NCBI RefSeq assembly: GCF_000143415.4
Contig: NW_003314404.1
Location: 2,167-66,166, forward strand
DNA: 64,000 nt
Direction: 5' to 3'
DNA from: Selaginella moellendorffii
Lineage: Eukaryota; Streptophyta; Lycopodiopsida; Selaginellales; Selaginellaceae
This document shows positions 1-9,660 of the stretch, one piece after another. The notes below the pieces were generated by a model. It was not told where the DNA came from and did not search any database. It was given only the letters and a program-made list of their open reading frames with translations. The position numbers and the translations under genes were made by a program. Each line of letters begins with the position of its first letter. Positions within the stretch are counted from its first letter, which is position 1.

Positions 1-3000
1 TCCATAACATTCTACTCGCGACAAAAGTTGTTTTTGACAAATGGGTAGATGTGCTAAGGAGGTACCATGACGGGGAGTTGCTAAACTCAATGGGTGTGGA
101 GGACGGCCGGAAGCCCAATGATTTGAAGCTCAACGCCTTGCGTTTCTCGCGGTCTCTAGACGACGACGACCTTCTGACAGTGGCTAATGCTCTTCTACTT
201 GGTGAGGTAGTCTTCAACAAGACCAAAATGACTCCCGGCCATATTGTGACATACGAGGACTTGTGCACGACTCTGAGAGCTCGTGCGCTATTGAAGGATT
301 GGATCTTCGAGCAAGTGGCCGTGGCGAGGGTGAGCATCGACACCACGCAAGAGATGATGGAAGAGCTGGACTTGTCAAATGAAGACATTGACGAGTACGT
401 GAAGGGGGCCCCCAAGTTCATCGATCTGCTGCGGGATGCCACGAAAAGTAAAGCTGAGAAGTTGGATCAGTATCCAAATTTCATTAAGAGGGATGTCGAC
501 CGCCGGCTTCAGAAACAGCTCGACCCCGCAGCAAAGGCCTATCGAGAACCTTACCGGGTATACGTGAATTCGGATGAGGATCAAAGGTGGAGGAGCATCG
601 TTTCCCGCGGAGATGAGCAGGTCAAGAACATCTTTTGTGTGATGGACTTCACAAACGAGGAGATCACTCATGCAGACGAAGTCAGCTCCATCATTGACTT
701 AATGGTGGGACTTGCGGAGGTGGAATCTTCAGTCCACTATATGATCTACGACTCCGAATCCTATCACAAGTTCTGGAAGGCCTTGAACGAGGTGAAGGCT
801 CGGTTGAAAGGCAAGGAGATGCGGGAGATCCATGGGATAATGGCTAAGAAGAAGATACCGACGAATGTCCGCATCTTCACAGTCGCCCTTGTTATTGGTC
901 CTGCAGCAGAGTGGGACTGGAGTGACTTCCCAGCTTCGTTCAACAAAGCCGATCGAATTGATCTGAGGGAGGTCAATTTACCCGTGCCTGAGGAACTGAA
1001 GACGGCTATGGAGCTTTCGAATCCAAAGAAAGCTCCAGGTGCAGCATGGGAAATGCTCAGCTGGGTCTTCAACGCAATAGCGGGTGACTCCAAGGGCAAA
1101 TGCGTTGTCGAGTACAACTGCGGCGGACTATTCTTTCGAGCCGCACTACTCAAGGGTGTCCCGTGTGTTGCGGTGACAAACTCCATTGAAGAGGTGACTT
1201 CAATGGAGCATATAATTACAGTTGCCAAAGAAAAACAGTATCTTCTCTACGAACCTGGTGAGTACGCACTTTAAGTTTAAATGTTATCTCACAAGCTCTG
1301 TATGCAGGAGCGTGGCCACCCCCAGATGCTGAAACGGCGTTAACAGCTACTGATGTTAGGCCGAGGTCACAACCTGCACAAGGTAAGGTCATGTGAGGCC
1401 TCACGCCATTTTGATTATAGATCGTTGTGAATATTCAGACACGAGGACTGAAAAGCGCACTGGTGGCGCGTCGAAGAAGGACAAACAGACAAGCAATAGG
1501 AAAAAAGGAGGTACAAATTATATTTGCAATGGCGTGTGGTCTCATGCCATTCCTTGCAGGAGACACTTCTTCAAAGGCAAAACAGGCAAGCACCAGCCAA
1601 GCTCAAACTGACAGTGGTCATAAAAAGCGAAAGCACGTTGGACAGTCGTCGGGATCAGAGGCGTTTGATTCGAAAAGGAAGAAGGGCAACGAAAAGATGA
1701 TAGGTAATGCCTCGCGGTTATGGCATGTGTGCTCATGCCATTCATTGCAGATCAAGGGCTGAGTGAAAGGAGCCAGTCACCACCTTCTGACTCAGATTCC
1801 TATGGCGGACTCCCCTTCCCCAATCTCAATGGAGAGGTACAATGGATGAGGGATGCTTTTCAAGTCAGGGCCACGTTTTTCTCATCTTGTCGTCTTCGAA
1901 GGGTGCAAGAACGTGCAGAAACCATGTTAAGACAGTCGGGTGAGGATACGGTCCTAGGTCACGCACTAAAACAGGCTATGGATGTCTTGTATTTTGAGAT
2001 GGAGACTCGGCCAGATGATTTTTCCAAGATGGTCTTGGAAAAACAAGCAATCCAGCCTGAGTAGCCTATGGAAGAAATGCAAGAGGGGGATGAGGAGCCA
2101 GAGAAAGATAATGAGCAGGAAGAGCAGAAGGACGAAGAGGAGGATGAAGAAGAGGAGGACGAAGAGGACTTGGATGGTCCTCACAATGGTGACGATCACA
2201 ATAACGACGATGACGATGATGACGATGATGGCCAGCCTGAGGTGGCCAAAGAGCAGCGGAGGAAGGTCATACAAGACAAACCATCAGGTAAATAATAGTA
2301 CATCCATTCCTAACCTTTTACCATTTCTAACATTGTCCATGTAGGTCGCAGAAGAAATGGTAAGTAGAGATTATTCAGTTGAATTAAGATACAAACTCTA
2401 GCCTTTAGTGTCGAGGAAGGATAGTGCCAAGCAAGGGTCGAAACGTATGTCCAATCCTTCAGAATCAGTAGTGCGCCCAAGTGATATCGGTCCTAGTTCC
2501 TCAATAGCAGTTGATGGTAAATACAGTATAGTCGATTCAATGTGCTAATGAGTTTGTTTTTAGTAGCACGGGAGGATACCATCTCAATCAAAGGGAGATA
2601 TTTGGACATGCATATGGATCCGCTAGTGGACTCTACTTGCCTGCAAGAGTCATTAGAGCTGGTGGAGGCTACTATCCATATCAACGCCAAGCAAGCTGAC
2701 CACGCTCCACTTGATGCTGCCCATACCACTGAGTCAATCTTGTCCACGTATCCAACTGACGGTGACCAGGCGCCATTGGACCCGCATGAGGCCGCCCCAG
2801 CCGCCGAGCCGGTCGTATCCTCATTTCCAACGTGTGCCCAATCGTCTGACTACGCGCCGTTGGAACCTCCCTACACCACCCCTGCTGCCTGTTCGGTCAT
2901 GTCCACTTTGCCAACGGAGGCACCAGCTGAAATGGCGTGTGATCACACGCCATCGGAACCACCCCATGCCACTGTTGAGCCAGTTGTACCAGAGTCTACA

Positions 3001-4049
3001 GCTGAAATGGCATGTGCCCACACGCCATCAGATGCGATTGACCCCACATTGCAGAGGAGAGTATTTCCGCCCTTCACGTTTCCTCGACCAAAACCCTCTG
3101 AACGACCATCGGGAGCACCATTCGCTAATATTGTAGATGGTAAAATTGACTTGTACCATTTTTTATGCTGACGCATTTCATTTCAGAGTCACGGCGAAAG
3201 TACTGTATCGTTTTTGATCTGAACGGTGTCCTTTTCTCCCATGAGCGTGGCTCGTCCTCGAATGTCACTGCACCCTCCAAAGCCTGCGGTCGCAAGTTGG
3301 TCAAAAGAGACAAATTCACATTAATCACACGGGAGAAACTGCGGGATCTAATAATGACCATGCGACACTTAAAACAGAGGGCCGGGTTCAATTTGCAATT
3401 GGGAGTTTGGACATCCATGATGCGCCACAATGCATTAACGTTGCTACAGATGATGCACGATCAGACGCGAGTAATATTACCATTTGACTTTCTCCTAACG
3501 CAGGAGGATTGCTTGACTATGGTCCATGTGAGGGGTAGCAAGCCCATCTTCGTCAAGGCAGAGGCTGTAGTGATGAACCGGACTGCTAGGTCAAGTGAAA
3601 TCCTCATCATCGATGACTCGCCAATTAAAACTGCAGCGAACACGCACACATATGCAGTGCACCCCATCTCTTGCAGTATGGAAACTAGGGAGAAGAAACC
3701 GTATGTTCTGGGGGACCTTGCAAAACGGCTTGAAGCGATGGTGATAGAGAACTGGCCAGTCCAGGAGGTGGCTGCAGAAATCAACCAAATGGCAGATGGA
3801 ACGGTATATCAGAAGCCATTTGATCGGACAGACACCAGTCATCATTTATGGCATGTATATTGTCTAGCCAAGCACTATCCGCATCTCCATAATCTGCTCA
3901 ACCGGATGGGTTCTTCGACCACTGAACATGAGCATGGACGTATTAGAGAAGAGATGGCATTACTATTGGGTTTAAATCCTGATAGTGTGGAGAGTGATGA
4001 AATTCCAAGATTATTGTATAGGCGTTGGAGGCAAAAAATAACAGTCTGA
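1..4049 (+). CDS. 3' part of a long multi-exon gene: unknown N-terminal region, repeat linker, C-terminal FCP1/HAD phosphatase-like domain; one in-frame TAG
   Basis: The frame is already open at base 3, so the 5' end lies outside the window. Exons I infer: 1-1257, 1308-1382, 1421-1510, 1560-1703, 1751-2287, 2345-2359 (15 nt), 2409-2516, 2564-3139, 3187-4049. All eight introns are GT-AG, 38-57 nt long, and all fall in phase 1, which strongly supports one gene. In order, the protein shows an unrecognised region of about 420 residues, a basic Lys/Ser-rich part, a run of Asp/Glu (2090-2240), imperfect Pro/Ser/Thr repeats of about 25 residues (2690-3035), and a C-terminal domain. That domain carries the HAD motifs FDLNGVLF, LGVWTSM and ILIIDDSP, as in FCP1/NIF-type CTD phosphatases. 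The usual second Asp of motif I is Asn, so catalysis is uncertain. A TAG at 2062-2064 lies in frame inside exon 5, with the open frame continuing after it: either a nonsense mutation or a missed splice. Function is unknown. Confidence 0.6.
1391..1410. repeat. Palindrome copy 1, in intron 2
   Basis: The core at 1393-1404, GTGAGGCCTCAC, is a perfect 12-bp palindrome followed by GCCATT. It fills most of the 38-nt intron 1383-1420. It is related to the other copies through the shared right half (CACGCCATT). The left half has drifted. Confidence 0.6.
1528..1551. repeat. Palindrome copy 2, in intron 3
   Basis: Arms AATGGCGTG and CATGCCATT pair over 9 bp (one G-T wobble) around a 6-nt loop. The copy sits directly upstream of the 3' splice site of the 49-nt intron 1511-1559. 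Confidence 0.75.
1720..1741. repeat. Palindrome copy 3, in intron 4
   Basis: Arms ATGGCATG and CATGCCAT are exact reverse complements around a 6-nt loop. The copy lies at the 3' end of the 47-nt intron 1704-1750. The last 31 nt of this intron match the last 31 nt of intron 3 except for four positions. Confidence 0.8.
2932..2953. repeat. Palindrome copy 4, in coding exon 8
   Basis: A perfect 22-bp palindrome: half-site ATGGCGTGTGA followed by its exact reverse complement. It is read in frame as Met-Ala-Cys-Asp-His-Thr-Pro-Ser, within the ~25-residue protein repeats. Confidence 0.85.
3007..3028. repeat. Palindrome copy 5, in coding exon 8
   Basis: Arms ATGGCATGTG and CACACGCCAT with a 2-nt centre and one arm mismatch. 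It lies exactly 75 nt (25 codons) after copy 4, so both are part of a tandem coding repeat. It is read as Met-Ala-Cys-Ala-His-Thr-Pro-Ser. Confidence 0.8.
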
Positions 4050-4083
4050 GATGGCATGTATTTATTTAAAAATGTAACTTATT

Positions 4084-4105
4084 ATGGCATGGGGTTCCAT
4101 GCCAT
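4084..4105. repeat. Palindrome copy 6, downstream of the stop codon
   Basis: Arms ATGGCATGG and CCATGCCAT pair perfectly over 9 bp with a 4-nt loop. It lies 35 nt past the TGA at 4047-4049, probably in the 3' UTR. A decayed seventh copy can be made out at 4376-4397. Confidence 0.75.
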
Positions 4106-4484
4106 TGTATTAATATTAAAAGACAATTCTTTGAGAGGATTTGCATTATACTAGAAGTGTTACAGCATGTTATTGGAAGTCTACGAAGTTGTTTTATTAA
4201 TAAGGGGAAAGTAAAGATTGAATGGGGACTTGGGCTCCACCTAGACTCGGAGCAACTGAGCCAATATTAAAAGGATGGAAAGAAATTGGATGACGATGAC
4301 AAGGAGAAGAGAGAGGTGAAGCAGTGGCAGGGGGAGGAGAAGTGATTGAGTAGACATTTCCTTGTTTAAAATAAAATGGCATGTGCCTCAATGCAATTGA
4401 ATTTTGTTATATTTATATACTATATAAAGGTTTGGAAACTTTATTTTACAAGTGGGATAATGACAATTCCCACTTTAATGAAAT
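4106..4484. other. AT-rich spacer with no gene seen
   Basis: Likely the 3' UTR and downstream flank of the HAD-domain gene. Apart from the degenerate palindrome half-copy near 4376-4397 I see no coding signal. Confidence 0.4.
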
Positions 4485-4690
4485 AGAGCTTTCTTCTAAC
4501 TTACTATAAACCATTTATTAGAGCCCATTGGAGTTTGGTCGTCATTTCTCTCAGGGCCGACCAAACATCAATCTTTCACCTAGATTCCATGCATCGCATT
4601 GGACACGACAGTAACGAAGTCTTCAATATTGTTAGGGAGTACCTGGAAAGTGAGTGGAGACTTCCAGGAAATCTATCAAGTAGACGGCAT
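4485..4690 (+). pseudogene. Ulp1/C48 cysteine protease-like domain fragment
   Basis: An open frame preceded by an acceptor-like AG (about 4487) translates to a segment with HWSLVVI, then FHLDSM, then VFNIVREYLESEW. This order is that of the catalytic His (in His-Trp) and Asp (in Leu-Asp-Ser) of Ulp1/SENP-type SUMO proteases. The Gln and Cys blocks that should follow are missing, because repeat sequence starts near 4690. It is therefore a truncated fragment. It may be the relic of a neighbouring gene, or of a transposon-carried Ulp1 domain such as occurs in some Mutator-like elements. Which of these applies is inference. The segment is short, so identification rests on a few motifs only. Confidence 0.45.
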
Positions 4691-6242
4691 CGCCTAGGAT
4701 GCCTGGCGTGACTCCCCACGCCGGTGCACTAATATATACTTAAAGCACGCTATAAATCACAACTTAGGAACCTAATTCCTCTGCACTGCCAAGTCCTCTC
4801 ACTTGACAAATCTGTGATCATACATGGACTCCTCCATGCTCGGCCCCATGGGCCACCCCTTTTGAAGTTAGCACCTTCGACTAGGGGATTTGTTTCCCTG
4901 ACTTGCCATTCTCACTTAGCAAGTCATCCGGCCACAGTAACATGGTTCATGCATAAGCGTGAAAGTCCTTAACCATCGACTTTTGTTCAAAATCCTCTCT
5001 TTGAACACTCGGTAACTACTTCCCCAACTTTGATAGCCTCACCTCATGGCCAACTTCAAGACCACACTTCTGCTGTGCCACTCTGATTTCGCGCGCTCTA
5101 GGAACCATTTACACTTGGCTTTCTAGGTACTTATCTACTTAGAATTGTTTTTGGGAACCTTCAAGGAACTCTGTTCCTTAGCTTGCTAAGGCTTCTCCTT
5201 TGCAAGCTCCCTACTCACCATATGGTCTAATATGGATAATTCCACATTTTAGACTTTCCATAGCATTGCAGTCGTTAATAATAACCCGCTTGAACACCCA
5301 CTTGATTCTCCACTTCCAACTCACATAACCATCTTTGGTTATGCCCTTTGATTCCTATGGTTTAGTTCCATCCCTTTACTACTTTGCTTTTTGGCCTCAT
5401 ATGTTTCTTTCAATTATTCTCCTCCGGACTAAGAGGATAGTTTTGCACTTTCTACTATGCCTTAGCAAGTATTCATAGGGATAAACCTACCCGATAGCCT
5501 CGGGAGTGGTTCCTCAATCCGGGTATGTTCACCTTATAATCCTATACACTGGGATTAATGTTGCTACTCATGGGCCTTTATATACTCATTATTAGCCTTG
5601 CCAAAATCCCTTTTTGGCTTTGTCCAATTCGGGTAAAGAGGCTTCCCCCGTCTTTGCAACTTTGGACGTTTGGATAGCACCTTCTATCTATCATTTGTTA
5701 GGGACTTTGTCCCTTAGGCCTTATCTATTGCCTTCGCAACACTAAACACCACTTTTTAGAGTTCTAAAGTGTCTGGGTGTCCCAATGATGGCCTCCTTGG
5801 CAATGAGCATTTCCTTTTATAACATTAACTTACTATATCGCAACATAAGCAACTTATCCCCAATAAGGGTATATTTAACTTCTTTATGCCATTAAAAAGT
5901 CTTGGATAGTTACCTTCTACCTGTTTAACCAATTACTTGCACCTCTTGCTTAGTTGTCTCATAATTGTTAAGTCATATAACTCATTGCAGGTGCTTCCAC
6001 ACCTCTATCATTATCCGGGTCACCACACTCTACCACATGCCTTCCAACTTAGGCTATGCCATTCCTATTTCCATTAGGATTCCCTTAGCAAGGGGTTCTC
6101 ATGAACCCATCAACGTAATCTCAAGGTATCACACGTTGGCCTATTTGATGTCTCCACACCATCGGCTCCATGAGTCTGCTGATGTTCTTCACACCAAGGT
6201 GTTCTGATAAGCTACATTAAACAATCTAACCATGCATGACTA
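4690..6242 (-). mobile_element. Internal (non-coding) part of a decayed LTR_B-family retrotransposon
   Basis: 4690-5262 matches 9088-9660 as a direct repeat (shared stretches such as CACGCTATAAATCAC and GGACTCCTCCATGCTCGG). The same kind of sequence lies beside the LTRs of the young array at about 24.9-25.1 kb, so I read it as the internal 3' region of a minus-strand element. No open coding frame of retroviral type is left. Confidence 0.55.
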
Positions 6243-7555
6243 GTTCATCTGTCCATGAGTGATCATCCCAGATCCACTCTTTAGCATCTTTAGGATGCCC
6301 ACAGACATGAGGAATAGCCTTCCCCAATATCTCTTTTCCAGTCCCCACCAAGTCCCTTTCTGCCCATGGCCGTGTTCGCCAACACTGCCACTGGATCGAG
6401 GCCCATAGGCTCAACCACTAAGTCCCACGGTCCTCTGGGATGTTTTCACCACCCGACTGTATCCTTGGTCACTACACCAAAGGATCATTTTTCTTCTTTT
6501 CCACAATCTTGGCCTTTGGGACAACATTTCGAAACACCATGGCCTTACACAAGCCTCATAGGTACTTTCCCCGCCTTTCGCCTTTGGGTGCTCTAGCCAT
6601 AGGCTTAAAGCGAGGTTCCATTGAGCCATGCTAAGTATCCAAATAGGTAGTGCCACCCACACTTGGACTATGAGTATTAGCTAGTCAATCTCTCAGGGGG
6701 ACTAGAGCCGACTCTTGAACACTTCACCAAGTTACCCCACTTGTCGGTCCGTGTTCACTTTAGTCTTGGACTTCCCAGTGGGCAGCTCATCACCCAACAC
6801 TGGGTACAGCCTTCCTGGGCCAAACTGGCCTTTCCTAGCCAAACTGGCTCCACTACAGTCCTCCCCATTACTATACTTTTGGAGCTCACCAAACCCCCTA
6901 GGGTCTGGGAGACAAACGCTTTAGGCTTTCACCCCCTCAGACTCGAACTCGGACTCGGACTCAGACTCGGGCTTCGGCTCGGTCTCGGCCTCGGCCTTGG
7001 TCTCAGTCTCGGTCCCGGTTTCGGTCTCGGTTTCGGTCCCGGTCTCGGTCTCGATCTCGACTTCGGACTCCATCTCGGGTCCATCTCGGGTCCATCTCGG
7101 ACTCCATCTCGGACTCCATCTCGGGTCCATCTTGGGTCCATCTCAGACTCCATCTCGGACTCTATCTCGGGTCCATCTCGGGTCCATCTCGGACTCCATC
7201 TCGGGTCCATCTTAGACTCCATCTCGGACTCCATCTCGGGTCCATCTTGGGTCCATCTCAGACTCCACCTCGGACTCCATCTCGGGTCCATCTCGGACTC
7301 CACCTTGGACTCCATCTCAGATACTTCCACATGTCATGTTTTGGTCCTCTTGTGTCCCCTTTTTTAGAGACTCACTTATGGTTCGCTTCGTGTTTGTTCC
7401 TCGAGCACTTCGTTGGGAGTTCCACTCCCACTCTTGACCTTTTCAAGTCAAAGCTTTTAGTCCAAACATGTTACACTCGTTTGGCTTTCGCTTCAGCCAC
7501 TACCCGTGGTGCCATTTCGGTTCTACTTTGGGGCCTAGGGATTTTGTGTCTCACA
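6243..7555 (-). repeat. LTR_B copy, truncated, minus orientation
   Basis: This is the reverse complement of the complete LTR at 9661-11296. It starts about 300 nt inside that LTR and ends at the LTR terminus, reading CTCACA on the plus strand (TGTGAG on the minus). It is followed by a polypurine-type tract (minus-strand GGGTGGTGGAGT), so this is the 3' LTR of a minus-strand element. It contains the 12-nt minisatellite described separately. Confidence 0.75.
6935..7325. repeat. 12-nt minisatellite inside LTR_B
   Basis: Tandem variants of TCTCGGACTCCA and TCTCGGGTCCA, preceded by (TCGGTC/TCGGAC)n. The region is open in several frames only because of this periodicity, and the low-complexity peptides it would encode are not genes. 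Confidence 0.8.
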
Positions 7556-9660
7556 ACTCCACCACCCATAGACAAAGTTTGATGTCCTCATCGAACAATA
7601 AACCATTTTATAAAATAATACCAATATGTATTACCCTTTCCATCTTTGGCATCTTGCCAATATTCGTCAATGGTTTGATACCAAAGGCTCACCACACCTT
7701 GCCCATCCTCCAAAGAGCATAATCTCCCCAACTTAGAGACTGTTTGGACCACTTGTGGTGGCCCTCTCCTTTTATTGGTTTAGTTCTCGCTAAACCTGTT
7801 AGAGACACCATCTCTATCTCAACCCCACGACTCCTTCTCGAGTAGTCTTAGTTTCCATCGATATATCCTTTGCACTTTGGAACTTTTACTTTTAACTTTG
7901 AAATCAATTTCCTAGGTGTCTCCGACACTTTGCATTGCATATATTGTGCAACTCCACTTTCCCATCCTAGGAAGTTCTCTACTTGAGGGCACCATCATCC
8001 TCTCTTCTTTTTCGTGCCTCTTTAGGCACTAAGTTCCAGTTATGATAATTTATACCAGGGTTGTCCATGGCCCTATCATTTGGCTACTTTACTGCTCCAT
8101 CCCTTGGAGCTTTCACTTTCGCCAAATCGGAGCAATTAGAAATCCACCCATGGAAACACCTTGCCTTTCCTATAATTCGTTAGCCCTCCAACACATTAAC
8201 GTTCTTGGTCTAAATTTGCCTTTTGAATTCTTTCCCATCGTTCCCATGGCTCTTTTCATAGCCATTAGTCTTTTGTTCCTATCCTTTGATAGTTGCACCC
8301 AACAACATAGGATTGCTACCTCCATTCTTGAGGTATCCTTTCGGTTCTATAAAAAAGACTTTGTTTGCCACATCTAGAGGGTGTTCACCCCTAGTACATT
8401 TCTTTAGGATTTTCTACTATGGGCTCTATCCCTGACCCAATTTTATGACCCTCCTATGGGTCTCTTATAGAAACTATTTTATTCGGATTCATTATGCCAT
8501 CGCATAGTCACAAATCATTTCCCTTAGATGTTCTTCCCACTTGGTCACCTTGACCAAGCCACACCATCATCAATAGTTCAAACCTACACTTTGAACTAGG
8601 GACTTTATCCCTTAATCTCACAAGGACTTGATTCTTGTTTTTAGCCATAAGATCATCTAGTGATCACACCTTGGCACCTTAACAAGTTTGCCAATAGGTA
8701 TTAGGTCTTCTAGACCTTTAAGTTGTTCACTATGACCTCGGGGGCATCCCCCACACTTGGCGGTGCACCCAAGCCAACCCTTCCGGCTAAAGGTCTACAA
8801 CAACTGAGACTGGGTGTTCCCATCTCATTCACCACGTCCTTGGTGCCACTCGCACTAAAGTGTTCAAGTTAGATATGCCGAGCCACACTAAGCAATCTAA
8901 CCGTGCATCACGATTCCAAGGCATCCCTCGGTTGGCAGTGTGCCCAAACCAGTCTCCTCACTGAGAGTCCGTGACCACTTAAAAATGAGTGTCCTCATAT
9001 TCCAAACCATCACCACGCTCTAGTGATTTGGGACTCGAACCCAAGCACTAAAGGGTCGGGACTCGAACCCAACCTCCATCTATGCATCTACAGATGGCAT
9101 CACACAGGATGCCTGGCGTGACTCCCCACGCCGATGCACCAACATGTACTTAAAGCACGCTATAAATCACAACTTAGGAACCTAGTTTCTCCGCACTACC
9201 AAGTCCTCTCACTTGACAAGTCTATGATCATGCATGGACTCCTCCATGCTCGGCCCTATAGGCTACCCCTTTTGAAGTTAGCACCTTCAACTAGGGGATT
9301 TGTCCCTTTGACTTGCCAATCTTACTTAGCAAGTCATCCGGTCACAGTAACATGGTTCATGCATAAGCGTGAAAGTCTTTAACCATCAACTTTTGTTCAA
9401 AGCCCTCTCTTTGAACACTCGGTAACTACTTCCCCAACCTTGATAGCCTCGCCTCATGGCCAACTTCAAGTCCACGCTTCTGTTGCACCATTCTGATTTC
9501 ACGCACTCTAGGAACCATTTACACTTGGCTTTCTAAGTACTTATTTACCTAAAATTGTCTTTGGGAACATTCAAGGAACTCTGTTCCTTAGCTTACTAAT
9601 GCTTCTCCTTTGCAAGCTCCTTACTCACCATATGGTCTAACATGGATAATTCCACATTTT
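7556..9660 (-). mobile_element. Internal region of the minus-strand LTR_B element, decayed
   Basis: It begins with the PPT-like ACTCCACCACCC (plus strand) next to the LTR, exactly as in the young array at 24811. It has no intact coding frame. It ends where a second LTR_B, in the opposite orientation, is inserted at 9661. Confidence 0.55.

Noticed and set aside
6741-7367. Open frames rich in Ser/Leu/Gly/Thr-Pro repeats, also at 9849-10445, 24438-24759, 29442-29763 and 34445-34766
   Set aside because: They arise from a 6/12-nt minisatellite that lacks stops in several frames on both strands. They lie inside LTRs and have no family match.
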